Below are positions 49,177-57,751 of a stretch of 64,000 nucleotides of DNA, piece by piece. Within the stretch, counting starts at the first letter, position 1. Every line of letters starts with the position of its first letter. A program made the position numbers and the translations under genes. The stretch lies in the NCBI GenBank assembly GCA_900546845.1, contig UREK01000008.1, positions 13,802-77,801 on the forward strand, written 5' to 3'. This DNA is from an uncultured Eubacteriales bacterium. Its GTDB lineage: Bacteria > Bacillota > Clostridia > Christensenellales > CAG-138. The notes beneath the pieces are model-generated. The model saw only the letters and a list, made by a program, of their open reading frames with translations, was not told the DNA's origin and did no database searches.

Positions 49177-50465
49177 ACGATGGGAACAGGGAAAACCGAA
49201 ACGAGAAAACCCCTCCGGAGCAGGAGCGCGTTTACGCGCCCACACATTCTGCCGGGACGCTGAACCTGCGCCCGTTCCAGAAGCGCGCCGCACAGGAAAG
49301 CGGGATGGATACGCCTTTGGAGTCCCTGGAAGAACAGGAGCCTTTGGACCCCCCCGAGCCGGCAGATGCGCCCGAAGCCGCCCAACACAAGGCGGCTCCG
49401 ACCGACGCGCCCGCCGCAGCGGACAAGCCCGAACCGGAGATTCCGGACCTGTTTGCGGATGACGATGCGCCGGAGGAGGATGCGCCCAAGGCGGAGCCGC
49501 AGCATAGCCGCCATGCGCCCACCGTGCGGGAAGCAAAGCGGCGTGCGCGCCGGCTGACGGAGCGCGAAAAACGCCGCCGCGAGCGGCGCAAACGCATGGT
49601 GCGCTTCTTGAGCGCCGCGACGTTCGGCGTGATCCTTATCGCGGCGCTGCTGCTGACCTATTTCATTCTGATTATCGATAGGATCGAGGTTTACGGCTGC
49701 GAGCGGTTCACAGAGGAGGAAATCATTTCCGCATCCGGACTCCGGACGGGGCAGCATATGTGGCTCGCCAAACTTGGCGCGGCGAAGGCGGCTGTAGAGG
49801 CCGATCCTTACATCGCATCGCTGGAGATTACGCGCGTCTATCCGGACAGGCTGGTGCTTCGCGTGACCGAGCGTGTAGAAAAGGCTGTGATCCTCGGCAT
49901 GAACACGCACGCGGTGATCGACGGCGAAGGCTATGTGCTCTCGATTGGCACGCGCGCGAGCTATGAAGGGCTGCTCAAGGTATACGGCACCGGCGCGGGC
50001 GGCTACCATGTAAACCAGCGCCTGGGCGAGGAATCGGACTTCCATTCCCGCACGCTTGTGACGCTGCTTGCGGCGCTTGAACAGGCGGAGCTGATGGACG
50101 TTGTGGAGACGCTCGACATCAGCAACCCGCTGAGCGTTACCATGACGACGTTCGACGGCCTTACCGTGCATTTGGGGCAGCCGGATAACGCGGAAGAAAA
50201 GTTGAACAATTTTCGGATTGTCTTGCCCAAGCTCATCGAAGCAGGGTACAATAAGAGCGGGACGCTCGACCTGAGCGCGCGGGGTTCCCCCGTGTATTCC
50301 CAGCCGGATTCCAGCGCCGCGCTTCCGGGTGATCCGGAAGGCTCTCCGGAGCCGGGCCAAACGCCAGCGCCGGACGCAACGCCCGGCCCAAACGCTTCCC
50401 CCAGGCCAGGCGCGTCGCTTTCGCCTACGCCCACCGGCGTGCCGGATGATCCGTATTCCGGCTGA
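49173..50465 (+). CDS. ftsQ: FtsQ/DivIB-type division protein
   Basis: A 430-residue bitopic division protein. A long, acidic and Pro-rich cytoplasmic part (about 140 residues) is followed by a basic patch (RRLTEREKRRRERRKRMVRF). A membrane helix (TFGVILIAALLLTYFILII), a POTRA domain (IDRIEVYGCERFTEEEIISASGL) and the beta domain come next, then a Pro/Ser-rich tail. FtsQ/DivIB links FtsL/DivIC to the septal synthase. It overlaps murA by four bases. The extended disordered ends are larger than usual. Confidence 0.88.
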   Translation: MNDGNRENRNEKTPPEQERVYAPTHSAGTLNLRPFQKRAAQESGMDTPLESLEEQEPLDPPEPADAPEAAQHKAAPTDAPAAADKPEPEIPDLFADDDAPEEDAPKAEPQHSRHAPTVREAKRRARRLTEREKRRRERRKRMVRFLSAATFGVILIAALLLTYFILIIDRIEVYGCERFTEEEIISASGLRTGQHMWLAKLGAAKAAVEADPYIASLEITRVYPDRLVLRVTERVEKAVILGMNTHAVIDGEGYVLSIGTRASYEGLLKVYGTGAGGYHVNQRLGEESDFHSRTLVTLLAALEQAELMDVVETLDISNPLSVTMTTFDGLTVHLGQPDNAEEKLNNFRIVLPKLIEAGYNKSGTLDLSARGSPVYSQPDSSAALPGDPEGSPEPGQTPAPDATPGPNASPRPGASLSPTPTGVPDDPYSG

Positions 50466-50523
50466 GCGGATGGAGATGGGATGGGAAATCACCCTGCATT
50501 TTCCATTATAGCGGGTGAATGTA

Positions 50524-50553
50524 TTGCACAACATATGGTATCTGTGGTATTCT
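50524..50553 (+). promoter_or_regulatory. Candidate promoter of ftsA-ftsZ
   Basis: TTGCAC (50524-50529) and TATTCT (50548-50553) are 18 bases apart, with an extended -10 (TGG before TATTCT). It lies in the 144-bp ftsQ-ftsA gap. A GGTATACC palindrome at 50569-50576 lies downstream. Confidence 0.5.
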
Positions 50554-50609
50554 TTTAATACTGGGAAAGGTATACCCTTACCGTGCGTTTGCGCGTGAAC
50601 GGAGGCGCT

Positions 50610-51809
50610 ATGAGTCAATATACTGCCGTGCTGGATGTTGGCAGTTCCAAAGTCATATGCTTGATTTGCAGCCCTGACGGCAAGGACAGCATCGTTGTCC
50701 ATGGCGCAGGGATACGCGAGTATAAGGGCTACAAGCGCGGTGTGATGGAGGATGAGCAGCAGTTTTCCGACGCGATCGTCGATGCTCTCGCGCTCGCGGA
50801 GGGCGAGGCGCGCCGCCGCGTGCGGGAGATCTCCGTTGGCGTCCCGGCTCCGTTTACAAAACTTGTGCTGCATGAAGGGGAGATCGCGCCCCGCGCGCGC
50901 AACAAGCGCGTGACGCACCGGGACATCGATGAGCTTTTAAACGCTTCGCTCGATTTTGAGCCGCCTGAAGGCTATGAGCTTATCCACAGCACGCCGGTGG
51001 AATTTGTCGTGGACGGCGTTGCCCGGGCGGACATGCCCCTCGGCGTTTCGGCCGAAACGCTGCGCGCTACGGTGTCGCACCTTTATGTGGAGGAACGTTT
51101 TAAACGCCTGGTTTCGGATGCGCTTCTGCGCGCCGGGCTCGATGCGGATATGTATATCGCCGTGCCGCTTTCCGAGGGGCTGTTCGTGATCCCGGAGGAG
51201 GAGCGCGCGCGGCCGGCCGTGCTGCTGGACGTTGGCGCTACGCATACGGACGTATGCGTTATGCGCAATTCTGCGCTCGTCGCCATGCGCACGATTGACG
51301 TGGGCGGCAACCACTTCGCGGGGGATCTTAGCTACGGGCTTGGCCTCGCGCGGCCGGTGGCCGAAACTGTCAAGCGCCGCTATGTTTATTCCTTGGATTA
51401 TCAGGACAGTATAGACACAATCCGGATCCCCGGGGGCGGCGTGATGAACGTTGACCATGCGGCGATTCAGTACATCATTGAAGAGAGGACTAAGGAGCTT
51501 GCGGCGCTGATTTCCGGCGCGATCCGGGACATGGGCGTAACGCTTGCGGAGAGCCTCCCGCTCTATATGACGGGCGGAGGGTTCACGCTCATGCGTGGGA
51601 GCTGCGAATATATGGAACGGTGCATCGGCGTGCCGATCGAGGTGCGCATGCCGTGGATGCCGCGCCTGTCCTCCCCGAATTACGCGAGCGCGTTTTCCGT
51701 GATGGATTTTGTGATGCACGCGACGGACGAGGACAACGCGGGCCGGCTGGAAGGCGCAGGCGCGCAGGGAAAACTGATGAAAAAACTCAAAGATTTCTTT
51801 GTGAAGTAA
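50610..51809 (+). CDS. ftsA: Cell-division protein FtsA
   Basis: A 399-residue actin-like protein that anchors FtsZ to the membrane. The ATP-binding PHOSPHATE-1 motif is AVLDVGSSKVICLI at the N-terminus. The 1C (SHS2) domain, the VLLDVGATHTDV second phosphate loop, YMTGGGFTLMRG adenosine motif and a C-terminal amphipathic helix (GKLMKKLKDFFVK) are visible. The start follows GGAGG (50601-50605). It is 18 bases ahead of ftsZ and probably has its own promoter. Confidence 0.96.
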   Translation: MSQYTAVLDVGSSKVICLICSPDGKDSIVVHGAGIREYKGYKRGVMEDEQQFSDAIVDALALAEGEARRRVREISVGVPAPFTKLVLHEGEIAPRARNKRVTHRDIDELLNASLDFEPPEGYELIHSTPVEFVVDGVARADMPLGVSAETLRATVSHLYVEERFKRLVSDALLRAGLDADMYIAVPLSEGLFVIPEEERARPAVLLDVGATHTDVCVMRNSALVAMRTIDVGGNHFAGDLSYGLGLARPVAETVKRRYVYSLDYQDSIDTIRIPGGGVMNVDHAAIQYIIEERTKELAALISGAIRDMGVTLAESLPLYMTGGGFTLMRGSCEYMERCIGVPIEVRMPWMPRLSSPNYASAFSVMDFVMHATDEDNAGRLEGAGAQGKLMKKLKDFFVK

Positions 51810-51827
51810 CATAAGGAGGAACACCAC

Positions 51828-53096
51828 ATGCCCATCGGTTTGGAACTGGATTTTGAAAGCGGCCAATTTGCGCAGCTAAAGGTCGTCGGGGTCGGCGGCG
51901 CGGGAAACAACGCGGTCAACCGCATGATTCAATACGGCTTGCGCGGCGTTGAGTTCATCTCTGTGAATACGGATAAGCAGGCGCTGTACCTTTCGCGCGC
52001 CGGGCAGAAGATTCAGATCGGAGAAAAGCTGACCAAGGGGCTTGGCGCGGGCGCCGACCCGGAGGTTGGCCGCAAGGCTGCCGAGGAAAGCCGGGACGCC
52101 ATTACGGAGGCGCTCAAGGGTGCGGACCTGGTGTTCATCACTGCAGGCATGGGCGGCGGCACGGGAACAGGCGCAGCGCCCATCGTGGCCGAATGCGCCA
52201 AGGAGATGGGGATCCTCACCATTGGCGTCGTCACAAAGCCCTTTGCCTTTGAGGGCAAGGTGCGCATGAACAACGCGGTCAACGGCATCATGAACCTGAA
52301 GGATTCCGTGGATACGCTCATCATCATCCCCAACGATCGCCTGCTCGACACGGTGGGCAATGTCAGCCTTTCGGAGGCGTTCCGCGTGGCGGATGACGTG
52401 CTTCGCCAAGGCATCCAGGGCATCAGCGACCTGATCGCTGTGCCAAGCATGGTCAACCTGGACTTTGCGGACGTGCGGACGATCATGCGCGAAAAGGGCA
52501 TGGCGCATATGGGCATCGGCATGGCTTCCGGCGAAAAGCGTGCGCTTGAGGCCGCGAAGCAGGCCGTCGAGAGTTCGCTGCTGGAAACCAGCATCAACGG
52601 CGCGAAGGGCGTTATCATCAACATTACGGGCGGCGCGGATCTCGGCATCCTGGAGGTTTCCGAGGCGGCCGCGTTCATCCAGGAATATGCGGACGGAGAT
52701 GCGAACATCATCTGGGGCGCGGGCACGGACGAAGAGCTTGGCGACGCGGTGCGCATCACGGTCATTGCGACGGGCTTTGAGTCCGCGGACGCGCGGCTGA
52801 GCAACCGGCGCAACGCTGTGCAGCAGGAGCCGCAGCAGGTCGTGCGCACCGGCCGCGTGGCGGACGACTGGCGCAGGAAGGACAACAACGAGCCTTCGCT
52901 GCCAGGTTCCAGCGCACCGAAGCGCAATTTCTGGGAGGAAAAGCGCAGCAAGGCGCCGCAGTACAGCTCGCCCTTGCCGGACGGCGAGGAGGTCACGCCG
53001 CACTTTACCAAACAGGATCTCCCCAAGGGTGATTATAACCCCAAGGAGAAGAACAACCTCGACCTGCCGAGCTTCCTGCGCAACAAGAACGATTAA
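51828..53096 (+). CDS. ftsZ: Cell-division protein FtsZ
   Basis: A 422-residue tubulin-like GTPase that forms the Z ring. The nucleotide-binding signature GGGTGTGAAP lies at 109-118, and the T7 synergy loop reads VNLDFADVRTIM. After the core a variable linker of about 90 residues ends in the conserved peptide LDLPSFLRNKND, which binds FtsA and other partners. AGGAGG precedes the start. It is the last gene of the cluster and is followed by the terminator/element C array. Confidence 0.98.
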   Translation: MPIGLELDFESGQFAQLKVVGVGGAGNNAVNRMIQYGLRGVEFISVNTDKQALYLSRAGQKIQIGEKLTKGLGAGADPEVGRKAAEESRDAITEALKGADLVFITAGMGGGTGTGAAPIVAECAKEMGILTIGVVTKPFAFEGKVRMNNAVNGIMNLKDSVDTLIIIPNDRLLDTVGNVSLSEAFRVADDVLRQGIQGISDLIAVPSMVNLDFADVRTIMREKGMAHMGIGMASGEKRALEAAKQAVESSLLETSINGAKGVIINITGGADLGILEVSEAAAFIQEYADGDANIIWGAGTDEELGDAVRITVIATGFESADARLSNRRNAVQQEPQQVVRTGRVADDWRRKDNNEPSLPGSSAPKRNFWEEKRSKAPQYSSPLPDGEEVTPHFTKQDLPKGDYNPKEKNNLDLPSFLRNKND

Positions 53097-53112
53097 CAAA
53101 GGAGTAAAAGGG

Positions 53113-53137
53113 AAGGCCCCGCGCGAGCGGGGCCTTT
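53113..53137. terminator. Terminator hairpin left of element copy C (after ftsZ)
   Basis: AAGGCCCCGC (53113-53122) pairs with GCGGGGCCTT (53127-53136), with TTT at the end. An almost identical 29-base segment recurs on the other side of the element. Confidence 0.8.
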
Positions 53138-53336
53138 CAGTTTGTCGAAAAAGTCTCTCCGGGATTGTCAAGGGCCGCAGCCCTTGACTTTTGATCGCGA
53201 GCAGCGACCTGTGCGGTGCGAGCGAAAAGCCTTGCGGCGCAAGGCTTTCTTTACACGGAGCGCTGGCCGCGCCAGGGGCGCACGCGCGACGTGAATCCCT
53301 CGATCAAGTGGCAGATGCCACTTGATCGACAGCCTG
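53138..53336 (-). repeat. Interspersed 199-bp element, copy C (inverted)
   Basis: A 199-bp copy in the same orientation as copy B, between ftsZ and the convergent DUF4438 gene. On the plus strand it begins CAGTTTGTCGAAAAAGTC and ends TTGATCGACAGCCTG, with all internal hairpins intact. Confidence 0.85.
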
Positions 53337-53337
53337 G

Positions 53338-53362
53338 AAGGCCCCGTGCGAGCGGGGCCTTT
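53338..53362. terminator. Terminator hairpin right of element copy C
   Basis: This duplicates the hairpin at 53113 with one base changed in the loop. It can serve the leftward DUF4438 gene as well as ftsZ. Confidence 0.8.
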
Positions 53363-53413
53363 CATAATGCCGGAAATTGAAACTCGGTGCTGGCCTGGTT
53401 CTTCCGCCGCGCG

Positions 53414-54280
53414 TTACACCCCCATATAATCCGCGAGGTTCGCGCCCGGATCAATCCTGCCTTCGAGGATGGGCGTTTTGCTTGTGAAAATAGTCGTTAC
53501 GCCAGGGCCATGGCCCATCTTGACGCAATCGCTGTGGACGACCACGCCGATGGTGCGCGCGCCGCGCAGGTATCCGCGGCCAAAGGAGGTATCGCAGTCC
53601 TCCAGCAAAACAAAATCGCCATACCGCAGCTTATCGAGGCCAAGGCGGAGAAGCTCGTCACGGTCGGCGGTCATGATGTCGTAGTCCCCGCTTGCGGCAG
53701 TGCCTGAGCCGATGCCGCTGCCCATGAGGTACGCCGGCACGCGCGCCGCGACGGGGACGATGAGCTTGCCGCCCTCCACGGTAACGTTCATCTTTTCAAA
53801 CAGGTTTGGATCGAGGTTCATGCAAAATACGGCATCCTCAAAGCCCTCGATTTTCATGCCCTGCCCTTGCGCACGTACCTGGATGCGGTCGCCTATGGCG
53901 AGCTTATCAAGCGTTTCTTCCGGGAAGTAACAGAGCACATGCTCCACGCCGCCGTGCGTACCGGTCACGAAGCCGCGTGCGCCCTTTGCGTCGCCGGAGA
54001 TGACGGTGGCCGTGTTGCCGACGCAGGAAAGCATGTTGAAAGCCGCGTTTTCATGCGCATCCGGGTTGCGGACGGTCACGCCCGGCTCCACGTGGTCGCA
54101 TTCCATGGCATAGACGGAGTCGCCGATCTTCACGTTATAGGTGATCGCGCCCGTGGCGGGCAGCACATGCGGCGTGCCTTCGTGGCCGATCCGGTAAGGG
54201 CTTGCGATGGAGGGATGGCGCACGGCGCCGGCCACGCTTTGCATTACGAGGCGGGCTGCATTGATTTTCGCTTTCTGCAT
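53414..54280 (-). CDS. DUF4438-domain protein
   Basis: A 288-residue protein of the DUF4438 family, of unknown function. It is rich in Gly and beta structure, with conserved HPSIASPYRIGHEGTPHVLP, GGITYN-like (GAITYNVKIGD) and CDTSFGRGYLRGARTIG segments and a C-terminal GHGPGVTTIF. No signal peptide or membrane helix is evident. ATG 54280 follows AAAGGAG; the longer frame to 54562 would run into the neighbouring gene. It is convergent with ftsZ across element copy C, and has its own promoter. Confidence 0.82.
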   Translation of the reverse strand: MQKAKINAARLVMQSVAGAVRHPSIASPYRIGHEGTPHVLPATGAITYNVKIGDSVYAMECDHVEPGVTVRNPDAHENAAFNMLSCVGNTATVISGDAKGARGFVTGTHGGVEHVLCYFPEETLDKLAIGDRIQVRAQGQGMKIEGFEDAVFCMNLDPNLFEKMNVTVEGGKLIVPVAARVPAYLMGSGIGSGTAASGDYDIMTADRDELLRLGLDKLRYGDFVLLEDCDTSFGRGYLRGARTIGVVVHSDCVKMGHGPGVTTIFTSKTPILEGRIDPGANLADYMGV

Positions 54281-54332
54281 AGGGAGTCTCCTTTCGGTTT
54301 GCGGTTTTCGGGAATGAAGTGTTTCCGCGTTT

Positions 54333-54361
54333 ATGATACCGCAAACGGAGGGAAGGTTCAA
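54333..54361 (-). promoter_or_regulatory. Promoter of the DUF4438 gene
   Basis: On the minus strand TTGAAC (54361-54356) and TATCAT (54338-54333) are 17 bases apart. The -35 overlaps the stop codon of the upstream membrane-protein gene. Confidence 0.5.
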
Positions 54362-54738
54362 GCGAGCGTTGCAAGCCATCCGCTCAAATAGGAAATGGGT
54401 ACGGTAAGCGCGCACCAGAGCAGTGAGAACGGCAGGCAGACCTGCCCATACAGGTTGAAGGGCACTTTGGAATAATCCCATACGCCAAGCCGGAGCCGGA
54501 CGTTCACGAGCGCGCCCGCTACGAATTCGATCGCCGTGATGACGAGGCCGCCTACGAAGCATTTGAGAAGGAGCGGCATGTGGAAGCGCAGGAACAGGCC
54601 GTGCAGCAGCGCAAGCGCCAGCCCGCCCGCAAAAAACATGGAAATATGGCTCCGGCCGCGCCAGAGGAGCTCCAGCAGCACGTAGGCCGCGCCGCCGAGG
54701 AGAAACGCGAAGAGGAAGATGCTTGCAGTCATATCCAA
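54358..54738 (-). CDS. Small membrane protein, CmpB-like putative ABC permease family
   Basis: A 126-residue membrane protein with four hydrophobic segments (around residues 5-23, 34-50, 57-77 and 97-120). The LELLWRGRSHISMFFAGG and EFVAGALVNVRLRLGVWDYS segments match the small membrane family annotated as putative ABC-transporter type IV (CmpB-like). The function is not established. It is divergent from the glycerophosphodiesterase gene and overlaps the DUF4438 promoter. ATG at 54738 or 54732 are both possible starts. Confidence 0.7.
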   Translation of the reverse strand: MDMTASIFLFAFLLGGAAYVLLELLWRGRSHISMFFAGGLALALLHGLFLRFHMPLLLKCFVGGLVITAIEFVAGALVNVRLRLGVWDYSKVPFNLYGQVCLPFSLLWCALTVPISYLSGWLATLA

Positions 54739-54778
54739 TATTGTTTACAGCTTAGCGGTTTTTTTCTCCCGGGAAAGA

Positions 54779-54787
54779 TGGTATAAT
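54779..54787 (+). promoter_or_regulatory. Extended -10 promoter of the glycerophosphodiesterase gene
   Basis: TGGTATAAT is a perfect extended -10. No good -35 is present 17 bases upstream (a T-rich run at 54759-54765). Confidence 0.5.
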
Positions 54788-54826
54788 TTAGAAAAACGTT
54801 TATGCAACATGAGGGGGAGTGGCGAT

Positions 54827-55555
54827 ATGGCAACAAAAATTTGGGCACACAGGGGCGCGAGCGGCTATGCGCCGGAAAACACCATCCCGGCGTTCAAGCT
54901 GGCGGTGGAGCAGGGCGCGGACGGCGTGGAGCTGGACGTGCATATGAGCGCGGACGGCAAGCTCATGGTCATCCATGATGAGACGGTGGACCGCACCTCC
55001 AACGGATCCGGCCGCGTGGTAGACATGACCTGCCAGGAGCTCAAACGCCTCGATTTTTCCAACGGGATGGAGGGCTACCAGAACGTCCGCATCCCGACGC
55101 TGCGCGAGGTCTACGGCCTTTTGAAGAACACGAACCTCACCATCAACGTGGAGGTCAAGTCCGACGTTGTGATCTATTATGGCATTTGGGATCACCTCAT
55201 CGCGCTCGAGCGCGAAATGGGCATGCAGGGCCGCATCCTATATTCCTCCTTCAACCATTATGTGCTCCTGAAGATCCGCGAACTCGATCCGGAGGCGGAA
55301 ATCGGCCTGCTTTATTCCGAGGCGATGGTCGACCCGTGGGTCTACGCCAAGTACGTGGGCGCAAACGCGCTGCACCCGCATTACCTTGCCGCGCTCAACT
55401 GTCCCGGCATGCTGGAGGGCTGCCGCAAGGCGGGGGTAGCCGTGCATCCCTGGACGGCGAACGACCCGCAGGTGATGCGCGAGCTGGTGGAGGCCGGCGT
55501 CGCTGCGATCATCACGAATTATCCGAACCTGGCGCTTCAGGCAGCCAGGCGATAA
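54827..55555 (+). CDS. Glycerophosphodiester phosphodiesterase
   Basis: A 242-residue GDPD-family TIM-barrel enzyme that cleaves glycerophosphodiesters to glycerol-3-phosphate and an alcohol. Catalytic motifs are AHRGASGYAPENT near the N-terminus, ELDVHMSADG and VIHDETVDRTSNG. It lacks a signal peptide, so it is cytoplasmic (UgpQ-like). ATG 54827 follows GGGGGAG; a longer frame from 54719 would include the promoter. Element copy D starts seven bases after its stop codon. Confidence 0.93.
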   Translation: MATKIWAHRGASGYAPENTIPAFKLAVEQGADGVELDVHMSADGKLMVIHDETVDRTSNGSGRVVDMTCQELKRLDFSNGMEGYQNVRIPTLREVYGLLKNTNLTINVEVKSDVVIYYGIWDHLIALEREMGMQGRILYSSFNHYVLLKIRELDPEAEIGLLYSEAMVDPWVYAKYVGANALHPHYLAALNCPGMLEGCRKAGVAVHPWTANDPQVMRELVEAGVAAIITNYPNLALQAARR

Positions 55556-55561
55556 GGTAGA

Positions 55562-55801
55562 GACTGTCGATCAAGTGGCAACTGCCACTTGGCCGAGGGA
55601 TTCGCATCGTGCTTGCGCCGGTGGCACGGACAGCGCTCCGTGCAAGGAAAGCCTTGCGCCGCAAGGCTCTTCGCTCACACCGCACATCCCCCAGGGGACC
55701 TTCTCTTGCCGCTATGCGGCAATTCACCTTGGGTCGCTGCTCGCGATTGAAGCCAAGGACTGCGGCCCTTGACAATCCCGGAAAGACTTTTCGACAAGCT
55801 G
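55562..55801 (+). repeat. Interspersed element, copy D (240 bp, with an extra internal segment)
   Basis: Same orientation as copy A. It begins GACTGTCGATCAAGTGGC and ends GACTTTTCGACAAGCTG. Compared with A, about 41 extra bases lie near 55684-55735, including TTGCCGC-TAT-GCGGCAA. It is the most diverged copy; its first hairpin has mismatches (CAACTGCCACTTGGCC). Confidence 0.8.
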
Positions 55802-55836
55802 GGCCGGGCGGAGAATCCGCCTGGCTTTCTCTTTTT
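55802..55836 (+). terminator. Terminator after element copy D
   Basis: GGCGG (55807-55811) pairs with CCGCC (55817-55821) within a longer GCCGGGCGGA...TCCGCCTGGC stem, followed by TTTCTCTTTTT. Confidence 0.65.
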
Positions 55837-55854
55837 CGTTTGCCGCGCATCTGT

Positions 55855-55890
55855 GCAACCATACCTTGCCGGCCCGCAACCATACCTTGC
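55855..55890 (+). promoter_or_regulatory. Two direct repeats upstream of the ABC exporter promoter
   Basis: GCAACCATACCTTGC occurs at 55855-55869 and again at 55876-55890, 21 bases apart (two helical turns) and ending right at the -35. A partial copy, ATACCTTGC, lies at 55930-55938 after the -10. This looks like an activator site, for example for a response regulator. Confidence 0.6.
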
Positions 55891-55919
55891 TTGACGCATG
55901 CGCGTACACATGGTTTAAT
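55891..55919 (+). promoter_or_regulatory. Promoter of the ABC exporter operon
   Basis: TTGACG (55891-55896) and TTTAAT (55914-55919) are 17 bases apart, with an extended -10 (TGG before TTTAAT). Confidence 0.65.
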
Positions 55920-55951
55920 AAAACCCATAATACCTTGCACAGGGAGGCAGC

Positions 55952-57751
55952 ATGAAGAAATCCTATCCCATCGGAAAAACGCTCGGCCGCCTCGTGCGCA
56001 ACGCATGGCGGCAAAACAAGCGCCTGTTCATAAGTTTTGGCATTTATACGCTTGCGGCGGCGGTCTACCCGATGCTGGCCGTGGCGCTGCCAAAGCTCGT
56101 GCTGGGTGAGCTGACGCGGGCGGAGCCTTCCGCCCAACGGCTGATTTTCATTGTGGCCGGTTTTTTTGCTGCGGCAGGGAGCGTCGGGTTCCTCGCAACT
56201 TATCTAAATAATACCGCATACCATAAATTATCGTTGTTCCGGCTGGAATACCTCAAGGATATGGTGAACAAGATCCTCACCATGCGCTATTGCAGCACCG
56301 AGGACGCGAAGTTTTATGATGAACACGAGCGCGCTATGAACGCGGCAAACAGCAACGGGGAAGGCATAGAGGGCGTATATCATGTGCTGTTTGAAGGCCC
56401 TGCCGTGCTCCTGACGGTGCTGGCCTATGTCGTGTTCATCGGCCTCAAAAGCGTGTGGATCCTCGCGGCGCTGCTGCTGCATGTCGCGGCGGTATATTGG
56501 GTCAGCCGAGGAACGCATGCGTTCCGCCACAGCCTCCATGCGGAGATCGGCCATGCGGAGCGCCGCGTGCGGTATTATTCCGACGCTGCGAACGATTTTT
56601 CCTTCGGCAAGGACGTGCGGCTTTACGGCTTCAAAGCCCGCATCCTCGACAACTTCCGGAGGGAGATCGACGCATATGCGGCCATCCTCGCCCGCATCGC
56701 CCGCCGGGAGTTCCTGCTGGGCTTTGCGGCGCTCGCAACGCTCCTTTTGAGCGATGCGGCAACTTATGGCATCCTGATCCGCGACGTGGTTCATGGGATG
56801 CCCATCGCGGACTTTTCCATGTACCTTGCTGCGGCGCTGAGCCTTTCGGCGCTGCTCAAGCGCCTCGCGGAAATGCTGGGCAAGGTCTACAGCGAAGGCG
56901 AATACGTGTATGACTTTTTCCGCATGATGGACGAGGATCTGGGCGAGCGGGGCGGGATGCGCCCGGCCATCGCGGGCGATACGCTCGAGATCGAATTCAA
57001 AAACGTCAGCTTCCGCTACCCGCGCACGGAAAAATACATCTTCCGGAACCTCAATTTCACGATCCATAAGGGCGAGCGCCTTGCAATCGTCGGCGTGAAC
57101 GGCGCGGGCAAAACCACGCTCGTGAAGCTCATGACCGGCCTGCTGGAACCGACGGAGGGGGAGATCGCCATCAACGGCGTCCCGATCGGGGAGTTTGAAA
57201 AAAAGGCTTTGTATTCGATGTTCTCCGTGGTGTTTCAGGATGTGAACGTGCTGGCATATACGGTGCTTGAAAACGTCGCCTGCCGCCCGGATGGCGACCG
57301 CGCCCGCGCGATGGATGCGCTTGTGCGTGTCGGCCTTGGCGAAAAGGTGCGCTCGTTCCGAAAAGGGCTGGATCAGACGCTTCTCAAGATCATAGAGGAG
57401 GATGGGACGGAGCTTTCCGGCGGCGAAGCGCAGAAGCTTTCGATCGCCCGCGCACTGTATAAGGACGCGAACATGGTCATCATGGATGAGCCGACCGCCG
57501 CGCTCGACGCACTGGCCGAGGCGGAGATCTACCAAAACTTCGCGGAGCTTGTGCAGGGAAAGACGGCGGTATACATCTCCCACCGGCTCGCGAGCACGAA
57601 GTTCTGCGACCATATCGCCCTTTTCGACGGGAACGGCCTTGCCGAGTACGGCTCCCACGCGGAGCTTATGGCCCTTGGCGGAAAATATTACGAAATGTTC
57701 ACCGTGCAGGGTAAGTATTACAGCGAGGCGCCGGAGGAGGTGGGCGCATGA
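55952..57751 (+). CDS. ABC exporter half-transporter 1 (permease-ATPase)
   Basis: A 599-residue ABC half-transporter. An N-terminal six-helix exporter domain (roughly residues 25-310) is followed by the ATPase, with Walker A GVNGAGKTTL from residue 381, signature LSGGEAQK near 488, Walker B VIMDEPTAALD and switch histidine in ISHRLAS. It overlaps the next gene by four bases (ATGA), so the two form a heterodimer. Substrate is unknown; lipids, peptides and drugs are all possible. GGGAGG precedes the start. Confidence 0.92.
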   Translation: MKKSYPIGKTLGRLVRNAWRQNKRLFISFGIYTLAAAVYPMLAVALPKLVLGELTRAEPSAQRLIFIVAGFFAAAGSVGFLATYLNNTAYHKLSLFRLEYLKDMVNKILTMRYCSTEDAKFYDEHERAMNAANSNGEGIEGVYHVLFEGPAVLLTVLAYVVFIGLKSVWILAALLLHVAAVYWVSRGTHAFRHSLHAEIGHAERRVRYYSDAANDFSFGKDVRLYGFKARILDNFRREIDAYAAILARIARREFLLGFAALATLLLSDAATYGILIRDVVHGMPIADFSMYLAAALSLSALLKRLAEMLGKVYSEGEYVYDFFRMMDEDLGERGGMRPAIAGDTLEIEFKNVSFRYPRTEKYIFRNLNFTIHKGERLAIVGVNGAGKTTLVKLMTGLLEPTEGEIAINGVPIGEFEKKALYSMFSVVFQDVNVLAYTVLENVACRPDGDRARAMDALVRVGLGEKVRSFRKGLDQTLLKIIEEDGTELSGGEAQKLSIARALYKDANMVIMDEPTAALDALAEAEIYQNFAELVQGKTAVYISHRLASTKFCDHIALFDGNGLAEYGSHAELMALGGKYYEMFTVQGKYYSEAPEEVGA

